Assembly (NCBI RefSeq): GCF_021325795.1
Contig: NZ_JAHPZX010000003.1
Coordinates: forward strand, 434,001-498,000
DNA: 64,000 bases
Direction: 5' to 3'
Source of the DNA: Bordetella sp. LUAb4
Lineage (GTDB): Bacteria > Pseudomonadota > Gammaproteobacteria > Burkholderiales > Burkholderiaceae_B
In this document: in pieces, positions 17,744 to 25,943 of the stretch
Position numbering within the stretch: position 1 is the stretch's first letter
How the letters are laid out: every line of letters starts with the position of its first letter
Program-made: the position numbers and the translations under genes
The notes under the pieces: generated by a model
What the model was told of the DNA's origin: nothing
The model's input: only the letters and a program-made list of their open reading frames with translations
Databases searched by the model: none

Positions 17744-20700
17744 TCAGCTTCCCACCTTGACGTTGACGCTGCATCCCTGGCCGACATTCGTGTTGCTGGC
17801 GGTCAGTGTGGCATTGCCGCTGCCGGCGTTGGCATAGACATCCTGATAGACCCCGCCCAGGCTGTCGGTCGTGCACGTCACGGACGTCTTGCCGGCGTTG
17901 CCCTGCTCGAAACTCACCTGGGTCCCGTGATTGGCGAGACTCAAGGTCACGGTCTGTCCGGCAATCGCGACGCGGGTGTCCTGGTCGAACAGGTAGAAGC
18001 TCATGCGCCGTTTGTCCTGCGCCGTCATGGTCAGCGAAGGTGCGCCCGGCACGATGCCGTAGCTCAACTGCGCGGGCGCAACGACCGTCAGCCCGAAAGT
18101 AGCGCCGTTATCGATATTCCCTTGGGCTTTTACCCGGAACGCGGCCGCCGTGTTGCCGGCGAGGATGCGCGGGGCCGTGGCATAACCGTCGGCGTCGGAG
18201 CGCACCAGAACCGACGTGGCGTCACCCGAGACGATGTTGACGCGCGGATCGGGATCATCCAGGTCGAATGTGTTCGTGGTGGTGCTTATGGTGAACTTCA
18301 CCAGGTATCCGTCGAGATACTCCGTGTCGTAGTTGGCACGGGTCACCAGACGGTCGCTGAACCATTCTCCCGGGCGCGCCTGGCCGCCGTCGCCCGCGGT
18401 CTTCAGAAGCGCTATCGAAGAGAAAGGACCCCATGAGCGCTCGCTGAATTGCGCGGTCCGGCTCGGTGGGTCCGTGGCGGGATCGAAGGGATCGGGATAG
18501 GCGATGACCTTGGTGACGAGATATTCCCAGGGCGCGATATATGCGTTGGCCGACGACAGGAGCGGCGCCGTGGCCACACCGTTCTTGACGGGCACCGTGG
18601 CATGGTCGGGGGTACTGCCCGCGAACGTGGCGCCGGTGTCGTCGTCCGCGGCGATCCTGAAGGTGACGGTCCCTGTATTGCAGGGACGCCCATGGACGTC
18701 CTGCACCGACACCGACAGCGGGATCGGGAACTGATAGCCCACGGACTCGTCCTGCAGGTCTCCACCCGCCACCTGCACGAAATAAGGCGCGGTGGAAGCA
18801 TCCAGTACCGTCAGCTTGAAATGGTCGGGCGGATTGGCGGTCACATTGCCCATCACCGATACCTGGATTTCTCCCGGCGTATCGCCGGCCAGGATGCGGG
18901 GCGCGGTGGCGTTGCCGGAAGCATCGGCGCGGACGACGACCGAGCGTGCCGTGCCCGAAACCAGCTGCACATCCCGATTGTTGTCCGTCAGGTCGAAAGC
19001 GCCGCTGCCGGTGATGATCGCGAAGGTCATCAGATATCCGGGCACGGGCGTGCTGCCGTTGACGGCCTGGACCTGCAGCCTGGCGAAGTAGCTGCCGACG
19101 ATGGCAGATTGCGAGTCACCCGCCGTCTTCTTTATCGTGACCGAGCTGTTGGCCGACCAGACGCGTTCGCTGAAGTGAGCGGTCTGGTTCGACGTGTCGG
19201 CATGCGGATCGCCCCCGGTGTAGGTCTTGGGATAGGCGACCACGTCGACGACATAAGCGCTGTTGCTGTTGGCCGCGTGTCCAGCGACCAGCAGCGGCGC
19301 GATCGCAGCGCCGGAGACGACATCGACGCTGGCTTCATTCTGTCGCGTGCCACCGACCTCGAAGTAGCCATCGATGGTGTTCTTGAATATCTTGAAGGTG
19401 ACCTGGCCCGTCAAGGCTGGCCTGCCTTGTGCGTCGGTCACCGACACCGACAGCGGTGTGGGATACGACGCGTCCATGTAGATGTCCTGGCCATCCCCCT
19501 TGTCTACCGCCACGAAGCGCGCCTGGGTGGTCGTGTCCTTGACCGTCAGGGCGAATGTGGGTTTGGTCGTGGACGCGGAGCCGGAGGCCGTGATCGTGAC
19601 GCTGCCGGCGGCATTGGCGGCCTTGACGAGGGGCGCCGTGGCGGTGCCGTCAGCGTTGGATCGAACGACAACGGTCTGTTCATCGCCGTCGACGATTTCG
19701 ACGGCTGAATCGTCCAGGGCGAATGTGGCGCTGCCCGCGGGTGAAATGGTGAAAGTCACCAGGTATTGGCCGAGCGGGGAGTTGGCCACGCGCGCGTTGC
19801 TGACGCTGACCGCCGGCCGCAGCGGGAAATTCTGGCCCATCGGGGTCGACTGGGACTGGCCCTGGGTGGCGGCGATGCTCACGTAGCTGCCCGACCAGAC
19901 CCGTTCGGTGAAGTGCGCCGTACGCCCGCTCGTATCGCTCTTGGGATCTCCCTGGAACGATGACGTTGGATAAGCAATGACCTGCACCTCGCCGTAGTTG
20001 AAGGACGCGGTGGTGGCCACCGCGACCAGGGACGGCACGTATGCCTTGCCGCCGCTTACCTTGGCGGTGTAAGACATGCCCGAGGCGTTGGCGAAGCGTG
20101 CCGATCCGGTGCCTGGAACGATCAGGAAGGTGACGCTGGTGCCGTCGGCCGCCGGCGTATTCTGCGCCGTCGTCACCGCCACCACCAGGCTTTCGACGAA
20201 AGGTTGCTGGTTGACCTGATCCTGCATGTCTCCCTGCTGCTTGGAGACATAGTACGCGTCGGTCGAGGGCGATAGCACCTTCAACGCGAACGGCAATGTC
20301 GCGGCTGCCACGGTGACAGACGCGGTGATGGTGACGTCGCTGGCCTTATCGCCTGCCTGAACAGGCGGCGCGGTTGCCTGGCCATCAGAGTTCGTGCGCA
20401 CGACAGCGCTGGTGTCGGACAGGCTCACATAGGCGGATTTCTGCGATCCCGTCACGAATTTCGCCGACCCGTCCAGCGTGAAGGTGACCAGTATGTCCGC
20501 GACAGGCGCCGTGCCGTCCTGGACGGCTACGATCAGGGGAACGGAAAACAGCTCACCTGGCAGGGCGCTTTGATTGTTGCCTTGAATTCGCGTCAGGACG
20601 GCGGACTTGGCGTACCAGCCACGTTGTTTGAATACGGCCGTGCGGCCATCCGCCGCGCCATGCTGGGTGTTATCGGAGGTATAGGCCAGCACATTGAAGA

Positions 20701-22558
20701 CGACGTAAGGCGTACTGTCCGTGCTCTTGCGAACGGCAGTCAACAGCGGAGAAACGGCGCCTCCTTCTTCGACGGCCACCGTTGCCGTCGCTTGTCCATT
20801 GAATTGGCCCGTGATCGCGGCATTGACTGCCTCGAACACAACGTTCCCGTCCTTGACGGGCGCCCCGTTCGGGTCCACCACCTTGACCGTCAGCGGCATT
20901 TCAAAATTCTGGCCGATGACCTGATCCTGCCAATCGCCTTCATTGACGGCGCATGAATCCCCGTGGTCTAGCGGTGGCAGCACTGACAGATGGAAATCGA
21001 CGTCTTGGGTACTGTCGGTGACCGTGCTGCTGGCGGTGACGATGAAGTCGCAGGTGCCCGCGGTGCCGGCCTGGATGAGTGGCGTCTTGGCGCGCCCGTC
21101 GCTGCCCGCGCGCACCAGCACCTTGGTCGGCGTGAACGTCACGGTGGGGGCTTCGGTATCGTGCTGGTCGAACTGCGCGCACCACGCGGGACCCTTGATC
21201 TCGAAAGTGACCAGCATATTTGGAACCGAATTGCCCAACTCGTCCTTGACCGCCACCACGAGCCGGTCACTGAAGTCCAATCCTTGGTTGGCTTTCTGGT
21301 TGTCGCCGGCGATATTGCTCATGGTCGCCGTATTCGCCCGCCAAACGCGCTCGCTGTAGCGAGCCACCCGACCGGAGGTGTCGCTGCCGGGGTCACCGGT
21401 ATACGAGCGCGGATAAGCAAGGACGGAAGCCGTCCCGTATCCCGACCGTCCGTACGTGCTGTTGCCGTCCGGTTGCAGCGGTGTGGTCGTGGCGGCGGCG
21501 CCGTCGTTCACGTCCGCGGTCACCGACAAGGCGTCGCCGAACATCACGCGCGCTGCGGCAATCTGGGGCTGGAAAACGATGGTGCCGGCGTCCGCGGCCA
21601 GTCCGTCTTTTGTATAGGCCTTGACGGAAAGCGGCAGAACATAATTCGAACCAGGTACCTGGTCCTGGAAGTCGCCCTGATCCACCGTGACGCTCCAGGC
21701 GTCACCAGTACCGTCCGCGGCGCGGATGGAGAGCGAGAAATAGACTTGCGAGGTGGAAAAATCACTGGTCGCTATGATGCGAACGGCGCCGGCCTGGCTT
21801 CCTGCCACCAGGCGGGGCGCGATGGCAACACCATTCTGGCAAAGCACGATAGCCTCGCGGCCATCGTCCGAGATCGATACCTGGCCCTGGTTGGTGCCGG
21901 CGCGATCCCAGCTGGCGGCGTTGCCGTCGCTGGAGATGCGGAAGCGCACCTGCATGCCCTGCGTGGCGCGTTCGGAGTGCCAGCTGTCCGTGACGCGGAC
22001 AGCCAGGGATTTATCGAATTGGCGGCCCGGCGCCGCCGACTGGCCGTCGGTATCGCTGACCAGGCTCATCACGGCGGATCTGGCACCCCAGATACGGACT
22101 TCGAACAGCGCAATGGCGGGCGCCGCGGAGAGGGCGAAGGGGGGGCCTTGTACCGACGGATCATGGGCGACGATATAGCCCTTGCCGTAATCCGGCGATT
22201 CGTCGCAGCGCTGGCCTTGCTGTGCCTGGAAAGTGCCTGTCGCGATACCGGTGATGCCGCCGTCCAGGCCCGTATAGAGGTCCTGCGTCGCCGGTGCGAT
22301 GACCACGGTGGAAGCGGGGTAGCCGCTGTCTTCGAAGACTTCCGCGGCGTAGGTATAGCGGATCGGTTGATTCCCTTGTATGAGTCCCGCCCCTTGAGCG
22401 CTCTCATACAATGCCGCCGTCAGCGTGAAGGGCTGGGAACCCAGACTGTGCACGATACGCGGATGGCCGAGGCCGTCACTGGCCCCCAATGCCGAGCGGA
22501 CGCTCCGCTGCTGGCTGGAGGTAGTGGCGCTCACTGAGGTCGATGTATGCATTTTCAT
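17744..22558 (-). CDS. Giant tandem Ig-like repeat protein (A), 1604 residues
   Basis: A head of about 130 residues contains CDESPDYGKGYIVAHD. About eleven Ig-like modules follow, alternating two kinds. Kind a opens with GDxQDQ...F..PL.V.V (GDWQDQVIGQNFEMPLTVKV, GDMQDQ, GDLQDE) and ends with a YTGDP..DTSGR.A.F.ERVW block. Kind b opens with GDNQxA..G..F...L.V.V and ends with VVRS.ADG.ATAP...AG. A cap domain of about 100 residues closes the chain. This resembles Big_1/invasin-type adhesin stalks, but there is no Sec signal, membrane anchor or beta-barrel. Start ATG at 22558, or GTG at 22567, which has a better AGGA site. It is the last gene of the D-C-B-A unit. Function unknown; adhesin or secreted effector is inference. 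Confidence 0.8.
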   Translation of the reverse strand: MKMHTSTSVSATTSSQQRSVRSALGASDGLGHPRIVHSLGSQPFTLTAALYESAQGAGLIQGNQPIRYTYAAEVFEDSGYPASTVVIAPATQDLYTGLDGGITGIATGTFQAQQGQRCDESPDYGKGYIVAHDPSVQGPPFALSAAPAIALFEVRIWGARSAVMSLVSDTDGQSAAPGRQFDKSLAVRVTDSWHSERATQGMQVRFRISSDGNAASWDRAGTNQGQVSISDDGREAIVLCQNGVAIAPRLVAGSQAGAVRIIATSDFSTSQVYFSLSIRAADGTGDAWSVTVDQGDFQDQVPGSNYVLPLSVKAYTKDGLAADAGTIVFQPQIAAARVMFGDALSVTADVNDGAAATTTPLQPDGNSTYGRSGYGTASVLAYPRSYTGDPGSDTSGRVARYSERVWRANTATMSNIAGDNQKANQGLDFSDRLVVAVKDELGNSVPNMLVTFEIKGPAWCAQFDQHDTEAPTVTFTPTKVLVRAGSDGRAKTPLIQAGTAGTCDFIVTASSTVTDSTQDVDFHLSVLPPLDHGDSCAVNEGDWQDQVIGQNFEMPLTVKVVDPNGAPVKDGNVVFEAVNAAITGQFNGQATATVAVEEGGAVSPLLTAVRKSTDSTPYVVFNVLAYTSDNTQHGAADGRTAVFKQRGWYAKSAVLTRIQGNNQSALPGELFSVPLIVAVQDGTAPVADILVTFTLDGSAKFVTGSQKSAYVSLSDTSAVVRTNSDGQATAPPVQAGDKASDVTITASVTVAAATLPFALKVLSPSTDAYYVSKQQGDMQDQVNQQPFVESLVVAVTTAQNTPAADGTSVTFLIVPGTGSARFANASGMSYTAKVSGGKAYVPSLVAVATTASFNYGEVQVIAYPTSSFQGDPKSDTSGRTAHFTERVWSGSYVSIAATQGQSQSTPMGQNFPLRPAVSVSNARVANSPLGQYLVTFTISPAGSATFALDDSAVEIVDGDEQTVVVRSNADGTATAPLVKAANAAGSVTITASGSASTTKPTFALTVKDTTTQARFVAVDKGDGQDIYMDASYPTPLSVSVTDAQGRPALTGQVTFKIFKNTIDGYFEVGGTRQNEASVDVVSGAAIAPLLVAGHAANSNSAYVVDVVAYPKTYTGGDPHADTSNQTAHFSERVWSANSSVTIKKTAGDSQSAIVGSYFARLQVQAVNGSTPVPGYLMTFAIITGSGAFDLTDNNRDVQLVSGTARSVVVRADASGNATAPRILAGDTPGEIQVSVMGNVTANPPDHFKLTVLDASTAPYFVQVAGGDLQDESVGYQFPIPLSVSVQDVHGRPCNTGTVTFRIAADDDTGATFAGSTPDHATVPVKNGVATAPLLSSANAYIAPWEYLVTKVIAYPDPFDPATDPPSRTAQFSERSWGPFSSIALLKTAGDGGQARPGEWFSDRLVTRANYDTEYLDGYLVKFTISTTTNTFDLDDPDPRVNIVSGDATSVLVRSDADGYATAPRILAGNTAAAFRVKAQGNIDNGATFGLTVVAPAQLSYGIVPGAPSLTMTAQDKRRMSFYLFDQDTRVAIAGQTVTLSLANHGTQVSFEQGNAGKTSVTCTTDSLGGVYQDVYANAGSGNATLTASNTNVGQGCSVNVKVGS

Positions 22559-22586
22559 GGGGCTCACGCAGCGGTCCTGACGACCT

Positions 22587-23429
22587 TCAGACAACGTTGA
22601 TATAAAAAACCACGCGCACATCCGAGAATCGGGATGTAGCGACCACCGTGACGGTGCCCTTCGTGAAGCCAGCCCTGATGGGCGGCGCCATGGCGGGACC
22701 GCCCTGGGACAGCACCCAGGCTGTCGTCGGCGTGATCGTCTGATAGCGATCGGAGTCGCTCTCCGTATCGAAGCGGGCATCGCCGTCGGCGATCTCGAAT
22801 TGCACCGCCATGCCGTCCGTCGCACGCGCGGAGCCGACACTGTCCGTGACCATGACGCAGAGCGACTCGCCAAAGTAGCGATTGGCCTCGGTGGATTGCT
22901 GGTTGCCCCCGCAGGGTTCGAGCTGCGCACTGGCGCGTTTCCAGACGCGCACCGTGAAGCTCGCGGCCCAGGGCAGATCAGCGGGGGTAAGCGTCGCGAT
23001 CGTGGTTGGAGGCGCGTAGGCAAGGACGCGGGCGATGCCATAATCCGGAGAGATGGCGCTGGATGCCGCGACGCCGGCGGCCACGAATTGGGTGGCGGTC
23101 GTGCGCCCCTTGCTATCGACTGGATTGGTGAGCGTTGCCGGTGTCAGGGTGGCGGACGATACGGCGCCGAAGTCCAAGCCTGCGCCAAATGGCGCGAAAG
23201 TCACGTTGGCGTTGGCAGTGACGGGATTCACGCCTTGCAGCCCTTGCTGCACGGTCACGGACAGGGGGTCGATGGTGTCGCCGACGAAGACATCCCTGAC
23301 GGATGGGTGGACGGCGCTGAACGCATCGGTCTGAGTCTTCACGCAGAGCCTGCCGTTGTTGGCGTCTGCCTCGGCGGGAACACGGATCCGTGGCGCCGGA
23401 ATGGAGTGCAAAAACGAGGAATTATTCAT
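22587..23429 (-). CDS. Short head-plus-one-module Ig-like protein (B), 280 residues
   Basis: Same plan as the first part of its giant neighbours. A head carries SPDYGIARVLAYAPP and FTVRVWKRASAQ, then one kind-b module (GGNQQSTEANRYFGESLCVMV through VLSQGGPAMAPPIRAGFTKG). It ends at the module boundary, with no stalk or cap. It has no signal peptide and starts with MNNSSFLHSIPAPRIRV. It lies 24 bp after the RCC1 gene and 28 bp before the giant gene A. Related short genes are at 32542-33480 and 40639-41580, each directly before a giant gene. It is a partner or decoy of the giant protein by inference only. Confidence 0.7.
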   Translation of the reverse strand: MNNSSFLHSIPAPRIRVPAEADANNGRLCVKTQTDAFSAVHPSVRDVFVGDTIDPLSVTVQQGLQGVNPVTANANVTFAPFGAGLDFGAVSSATLTPATLTNPVDSKGRTTATQFVAAGVAASSAISPDYGIARVLAYAPPTTIATLTPADLPWAASFTVRVWKRASAQLEPCGGNQQSTEANRYFGESLCVMVTDSVGSARATDGMAVQFEIADGDARFDTESDSDRYQTITPTTAWVLSQGGPAMAPPIRAGFTKGTVTVVATSRFSDVRVVFYINVV

Positions 23430-23453
23430 AGTGGACCGTTCTGTGAGAGCGGC

Positions 23454-24581
23454 TCAGTTGGGAGCCAGCGCCGTGCTGAAGAAGTAGCCGGGTTGCAGTG
23501 CGAACCACTTGCTCAAGGATGAGGCATTGCTCGGTATGGTCGGGGTGGTGGCATAGAGCACATTGCCCTGCATCGAGGCAGTGGCCTCTCCGTACCCATT
23601 GCTGCCCCAGACGTACAGCTTCCTGCTACCGTCGCTCATCTCCAGGATGATCCCGGAATTCAAAGCGTTGGCTTCCAACGCGATGCAGGATTTGATGAGC
23701 GATGCGTCGGGCAGCTGCAATATCTTTTGCGGGGTGCCCTGCACCCATGTCTGGTCGTCGCCCAGGCCCAGCTGGCCGACCTTGCCGCGCCCCCATGCGT
23801 AGACCTGGCGATTGGCATCCATCGCGATGCCGTGCGTCGCGCCGACGGCGACATGCAGCCATTTGCCTTGGTTGAAGTTGGCCTGCCGCGGAGTGTTCAC
23901 CGGTTTGCCGTTGGTATCGACGCCGGTGATCGCCGTGATCTGGTTCTCTCTGTTGTCGCCCCAGACGTACAAGCGTCCTTCGCTGTCGATGGCGGCGGCC
24001 ATGTCGACCCCGGCACTGACCTGCACGATGTTCCGGCTTGCCGCGAAAATTCGCATGGGCTTGTCGATGATGGCATCCGTCGTCCCGCACCCTACCGCGC
24101 CAAGATCATTCTTGCCCCAGGCCCACCAGGATCCGTCCTCGAGCTTGCCGATGGACAGGTCTCGCTTGCTGTATATCGCGGTCCACTTCCCCTGCGTATT
24201 GGCCAGGTCGATCCGCTGCAATGCGTACAAGGGACCGCTCTTGCCCTGTTCGCCGCCGCCCAGTGCGCCAAACGTATTCTGTCCTGCTCCCCAGATATCG
24301 CCGTCGCCGTTGATCAGCAAGGTATGGCGCGTACCCGTGGCAACACTGGTCACCTTGGAAACCACGCCAATACGCTTGGGACTCGTGTACTTGGACGAGT
24401 TCTGGTCGTCCAGGCCCAGTTGTCCGCTTTGGTTCATGCCCCAGGTCCAGGGGTAGCCATCGCTGTCGATAGCGACGGCATGTTGGAAGTTGGCGCTCAA
24501 GGCCGTCCAGTTGGTCTGGTTGAACGGCGAATTGATGGCGTCATTGCTTGGGCCCGACGGCGGGCTGACGGTTTGGTTCAT
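23454..24581 (-). CDS. RCC1-repeat beta-propeller protein (C), 375 residues
   Basis: Six RCC1-type blades with the W-G-x-N/G...GQLG signature are visible: TWGMNQSGQLG, IWGAGQNTFGALGG, AWGKNDLGAVGCG, VWGDNRENQ, AWGRGKVGQLGLGD and VWGSNGYGEA. Each is preceded by an HAVAID-like strand. RCC1 propellers usually have seven blades. The gene before it ends in an isolated WGWG..GVLG motif, so a blade may have been separated. The ATG has AGGA about 10 nt upstream. No signal peptide. RCC1 proteins in bacteria include secreted effectors, but the role here is unknown. Confidence 0.85.
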   Translation of the reverse strand: MNQTVSPPSGPSNDAINSPFNQTNWTALSANFQHAVAIDSDGYPWTWGMNQSGQLGLDDQNSSKYTSPKRIGVVSKVTSVATGTRHTLLINGDGDIWGAGQNTFGALGGGEQGKSGPLYALQRIDLANTQGKWTAIYSKRDLSIGKLEDGSWWAWGKNDLGAVGCGTTDAIIDKPMRIFAASRNIVQVSAGVDMAAAIDSEGRLYVWGDNRENQITAITGVDTNGKPVNTPRQANFNQGKWLHVAVGATHGIAMDANRQVYAWGRGKVGQLGLGDDQTWVQGTPQKILQLPDASLIKSCIALEANALNSGIILEMSDGSRKLYVWGSNGYGEATASMQGNVLYATTPTIPSNASSLSKWFALQPGYFFSTALAPN

Positions 24582-24668
24582 CTGGATTCCTGTCTCGCTG
24601 AGGTGTGTTCGGCATATGCGGACGGTAGGGTCCGCGGTCAGCTTGCCCGCGTTGAATCAGGCTGTGTG

Positions 24669-25769
24669 CTATCCGAGGACGCCGCTATCCGTCGAGCCCC
24701 AACCCCACAGGGATCCGGTTTGGCCGGGCGCAGGCCCGCTGACGTTCTTGATCTGCACCGCGGTTGGAGGCGAGTCCTCGTTGCCGTCGACGGTGTATTG
24801 GGCGAAGTAATGGCCCTGATCCGGCACGGCGTTGACCCTGTCGCGCGGGATGGGTGTGCCGGTGTATGGCGTCGCCACGATGCTGGTGATGGGCGCGGAC
24901 TGCCAGTTGGCCGCTGCAATGGCTTTGCCTTCCTGATCCGTGCCCCAGCCGTGGATCTGGACCACTGAGGTGCTGGTGATGACGGCGGTGGAAGGAATCT
25001 TCAGGCCGACGTCCTGACCAGCCGGAAGCGTGATGAGGTTGAGCACGCCATTCTGCGCATCCGTGAAGACAGGCGCGGGCAATTCCTTCGGTGTCGGGGG
25101 ATACCATTCAGAACCGAACTGTTGCTTCGTGGCCGACAGGAATGCCTGGTAGCGCCGCGGCTGCGGACCCTGGCCGCTGGCCGTCTTCTCGAGATGGAAA
25201 TAGGTGATGATCCCCTGGCTGGCACTGGGCGAGGGCGTTACGCCGTGCATCGTCATGCTGTCTCCCCCGGATTCGACAGGGTAGTTGTGGGTTGCCGTGC
25301 GGATCAAGCGCCAGCCCGGCTTCGTGATCTCATAGAGTTCGATGGTGAGCTTGATGTTATCGCCGGCCACCAACTTCAAGGAGGGATTGAAAGCGACCTT
25401 TACCGAGACAGTGACCTCCATTCCCTCGGCGGGCGTGCTGCCGGAGGGAGCGAGCGTCGGTGCGGGAAGAAAGTGGGAGGTATCCTGCGTGTTGACGCTG
25501 GCGACGGCCGAATAGCTGGTGTTGCCGATGGCGTCGCCGCCGAGGTACCACACCTCGACGGTGCCATTGCAGACCTGAGGCGAAGGAATGGCGATAGGAT
25601 CGTTGGGCTTGCCCACCGTGCTTGAAATGGGCTCAAAACATCCCCAATGCATGGAGGTGACATCGTTAGCGCCCTGGTCGTGCACTTGAGCCGTTGCAGT
25701 CACTCCGTCATAGGTTTCCAGCACCCCATAGGGAGTGACCGGCGAGATGGTGGGTGCAGCGAGGGGCAT
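24669..25769 (-). CDS. Beta-domain protein ending in an RCC1 signature (D), 366 residues
   Basis: First gene of the D-C-B-A unit, with the shared promoter arrangement at 25823-25867. Three beta-rich segments are seen: residues 1-100 (MPLAAPTISPVTPYGVLETY), 105-220 (VSVKVAFNPSLKLVAGDNIKLTIELY) and 235-345 (LPAPVFTDAQNGVLNLITLP). The last looks like the repeated LPAP...G.L.. domain that I recall in large Pseudomonas proteins (memory, not searched). The final residues SLWGWGSTDSGVLG match an RCC1 blade motif and then stop. The stop is followed in frame by another stop after three codons. Function unknown. Confidence 0.72.
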   Translation of the reverse strand: MPLAAPTISPVTPYGVLETYDGVTATAQVHDQGANDVTSMHWGCFEPISSTVGKPNDPIAIPSPQVCNGTVEVWYLGGDAIGNTSYSAVASVNTQDTSHFLPAPTLAPSGSTPAEGMEVTVSVKVAFNPSLKLVAGDNIKLTIELYEITKPGWRLIRTATHNYPVESGGDSMTMHGVTPSPSASQGIITYFHLEKTASGQGPQPRRYQAFLSATKQQFGSEWYPPTPKELPAPVFTDAQNGVLNLITLPAGQDVGLKIPSTAVITSTSVVQIHGWGTDQEGKAIAAANWQSAPITSIVATPYTGTPIPRDRVNAVPDQGHYFAQYTVDGNEDSPPTAVQIKNVSGPAPGQTGSLWGWGSTDSGVLG

Positions 25770-25822
25770 GGGATCAACCTTCGTGTAATGAAGCTACGCA
25801 ACTGCTGGGGGCGGGGTGTCCT

Positions 25823-25867
25823 ATTCTTTCGTAAAGCGACAGCGCGGCGGAAGTAATTACTCGTAAC
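25823..25867 (-). promoter_or_regulatory. Shared promoter-like element, copy before gene D
   Basis: On the minus strand GTTAC-N5-ATTACT is followed by GAAAGAAT after 21 bp (total span 45 bp), 54 nt upstream of the start codon at 25769. The same arrangement with identical spacing is found at 37043-37087 and 41622-41666. TTAC repeats 10 bp apart look like a direct-repeat activator site, and AAGAAT could serve as a -10 box. This copy shares little else with the other two upstream regions. Confidence 0.68.
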
Positions 25868-25943
25868 GTGGGGTTATCTCCAGTCGTTCGACGCATCACG
25901 CGCGCGAGCACAAGAAAACGCGAGCAGCGTGATCCCCGGATCG

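Noticed and set aside
17744-22558. Classical autotransporter or intimin-type adhesin
   Set aside because: No signal peptide, no beta-barrel and no passenger cleavage region; the chain ends in another soluble beta domain.
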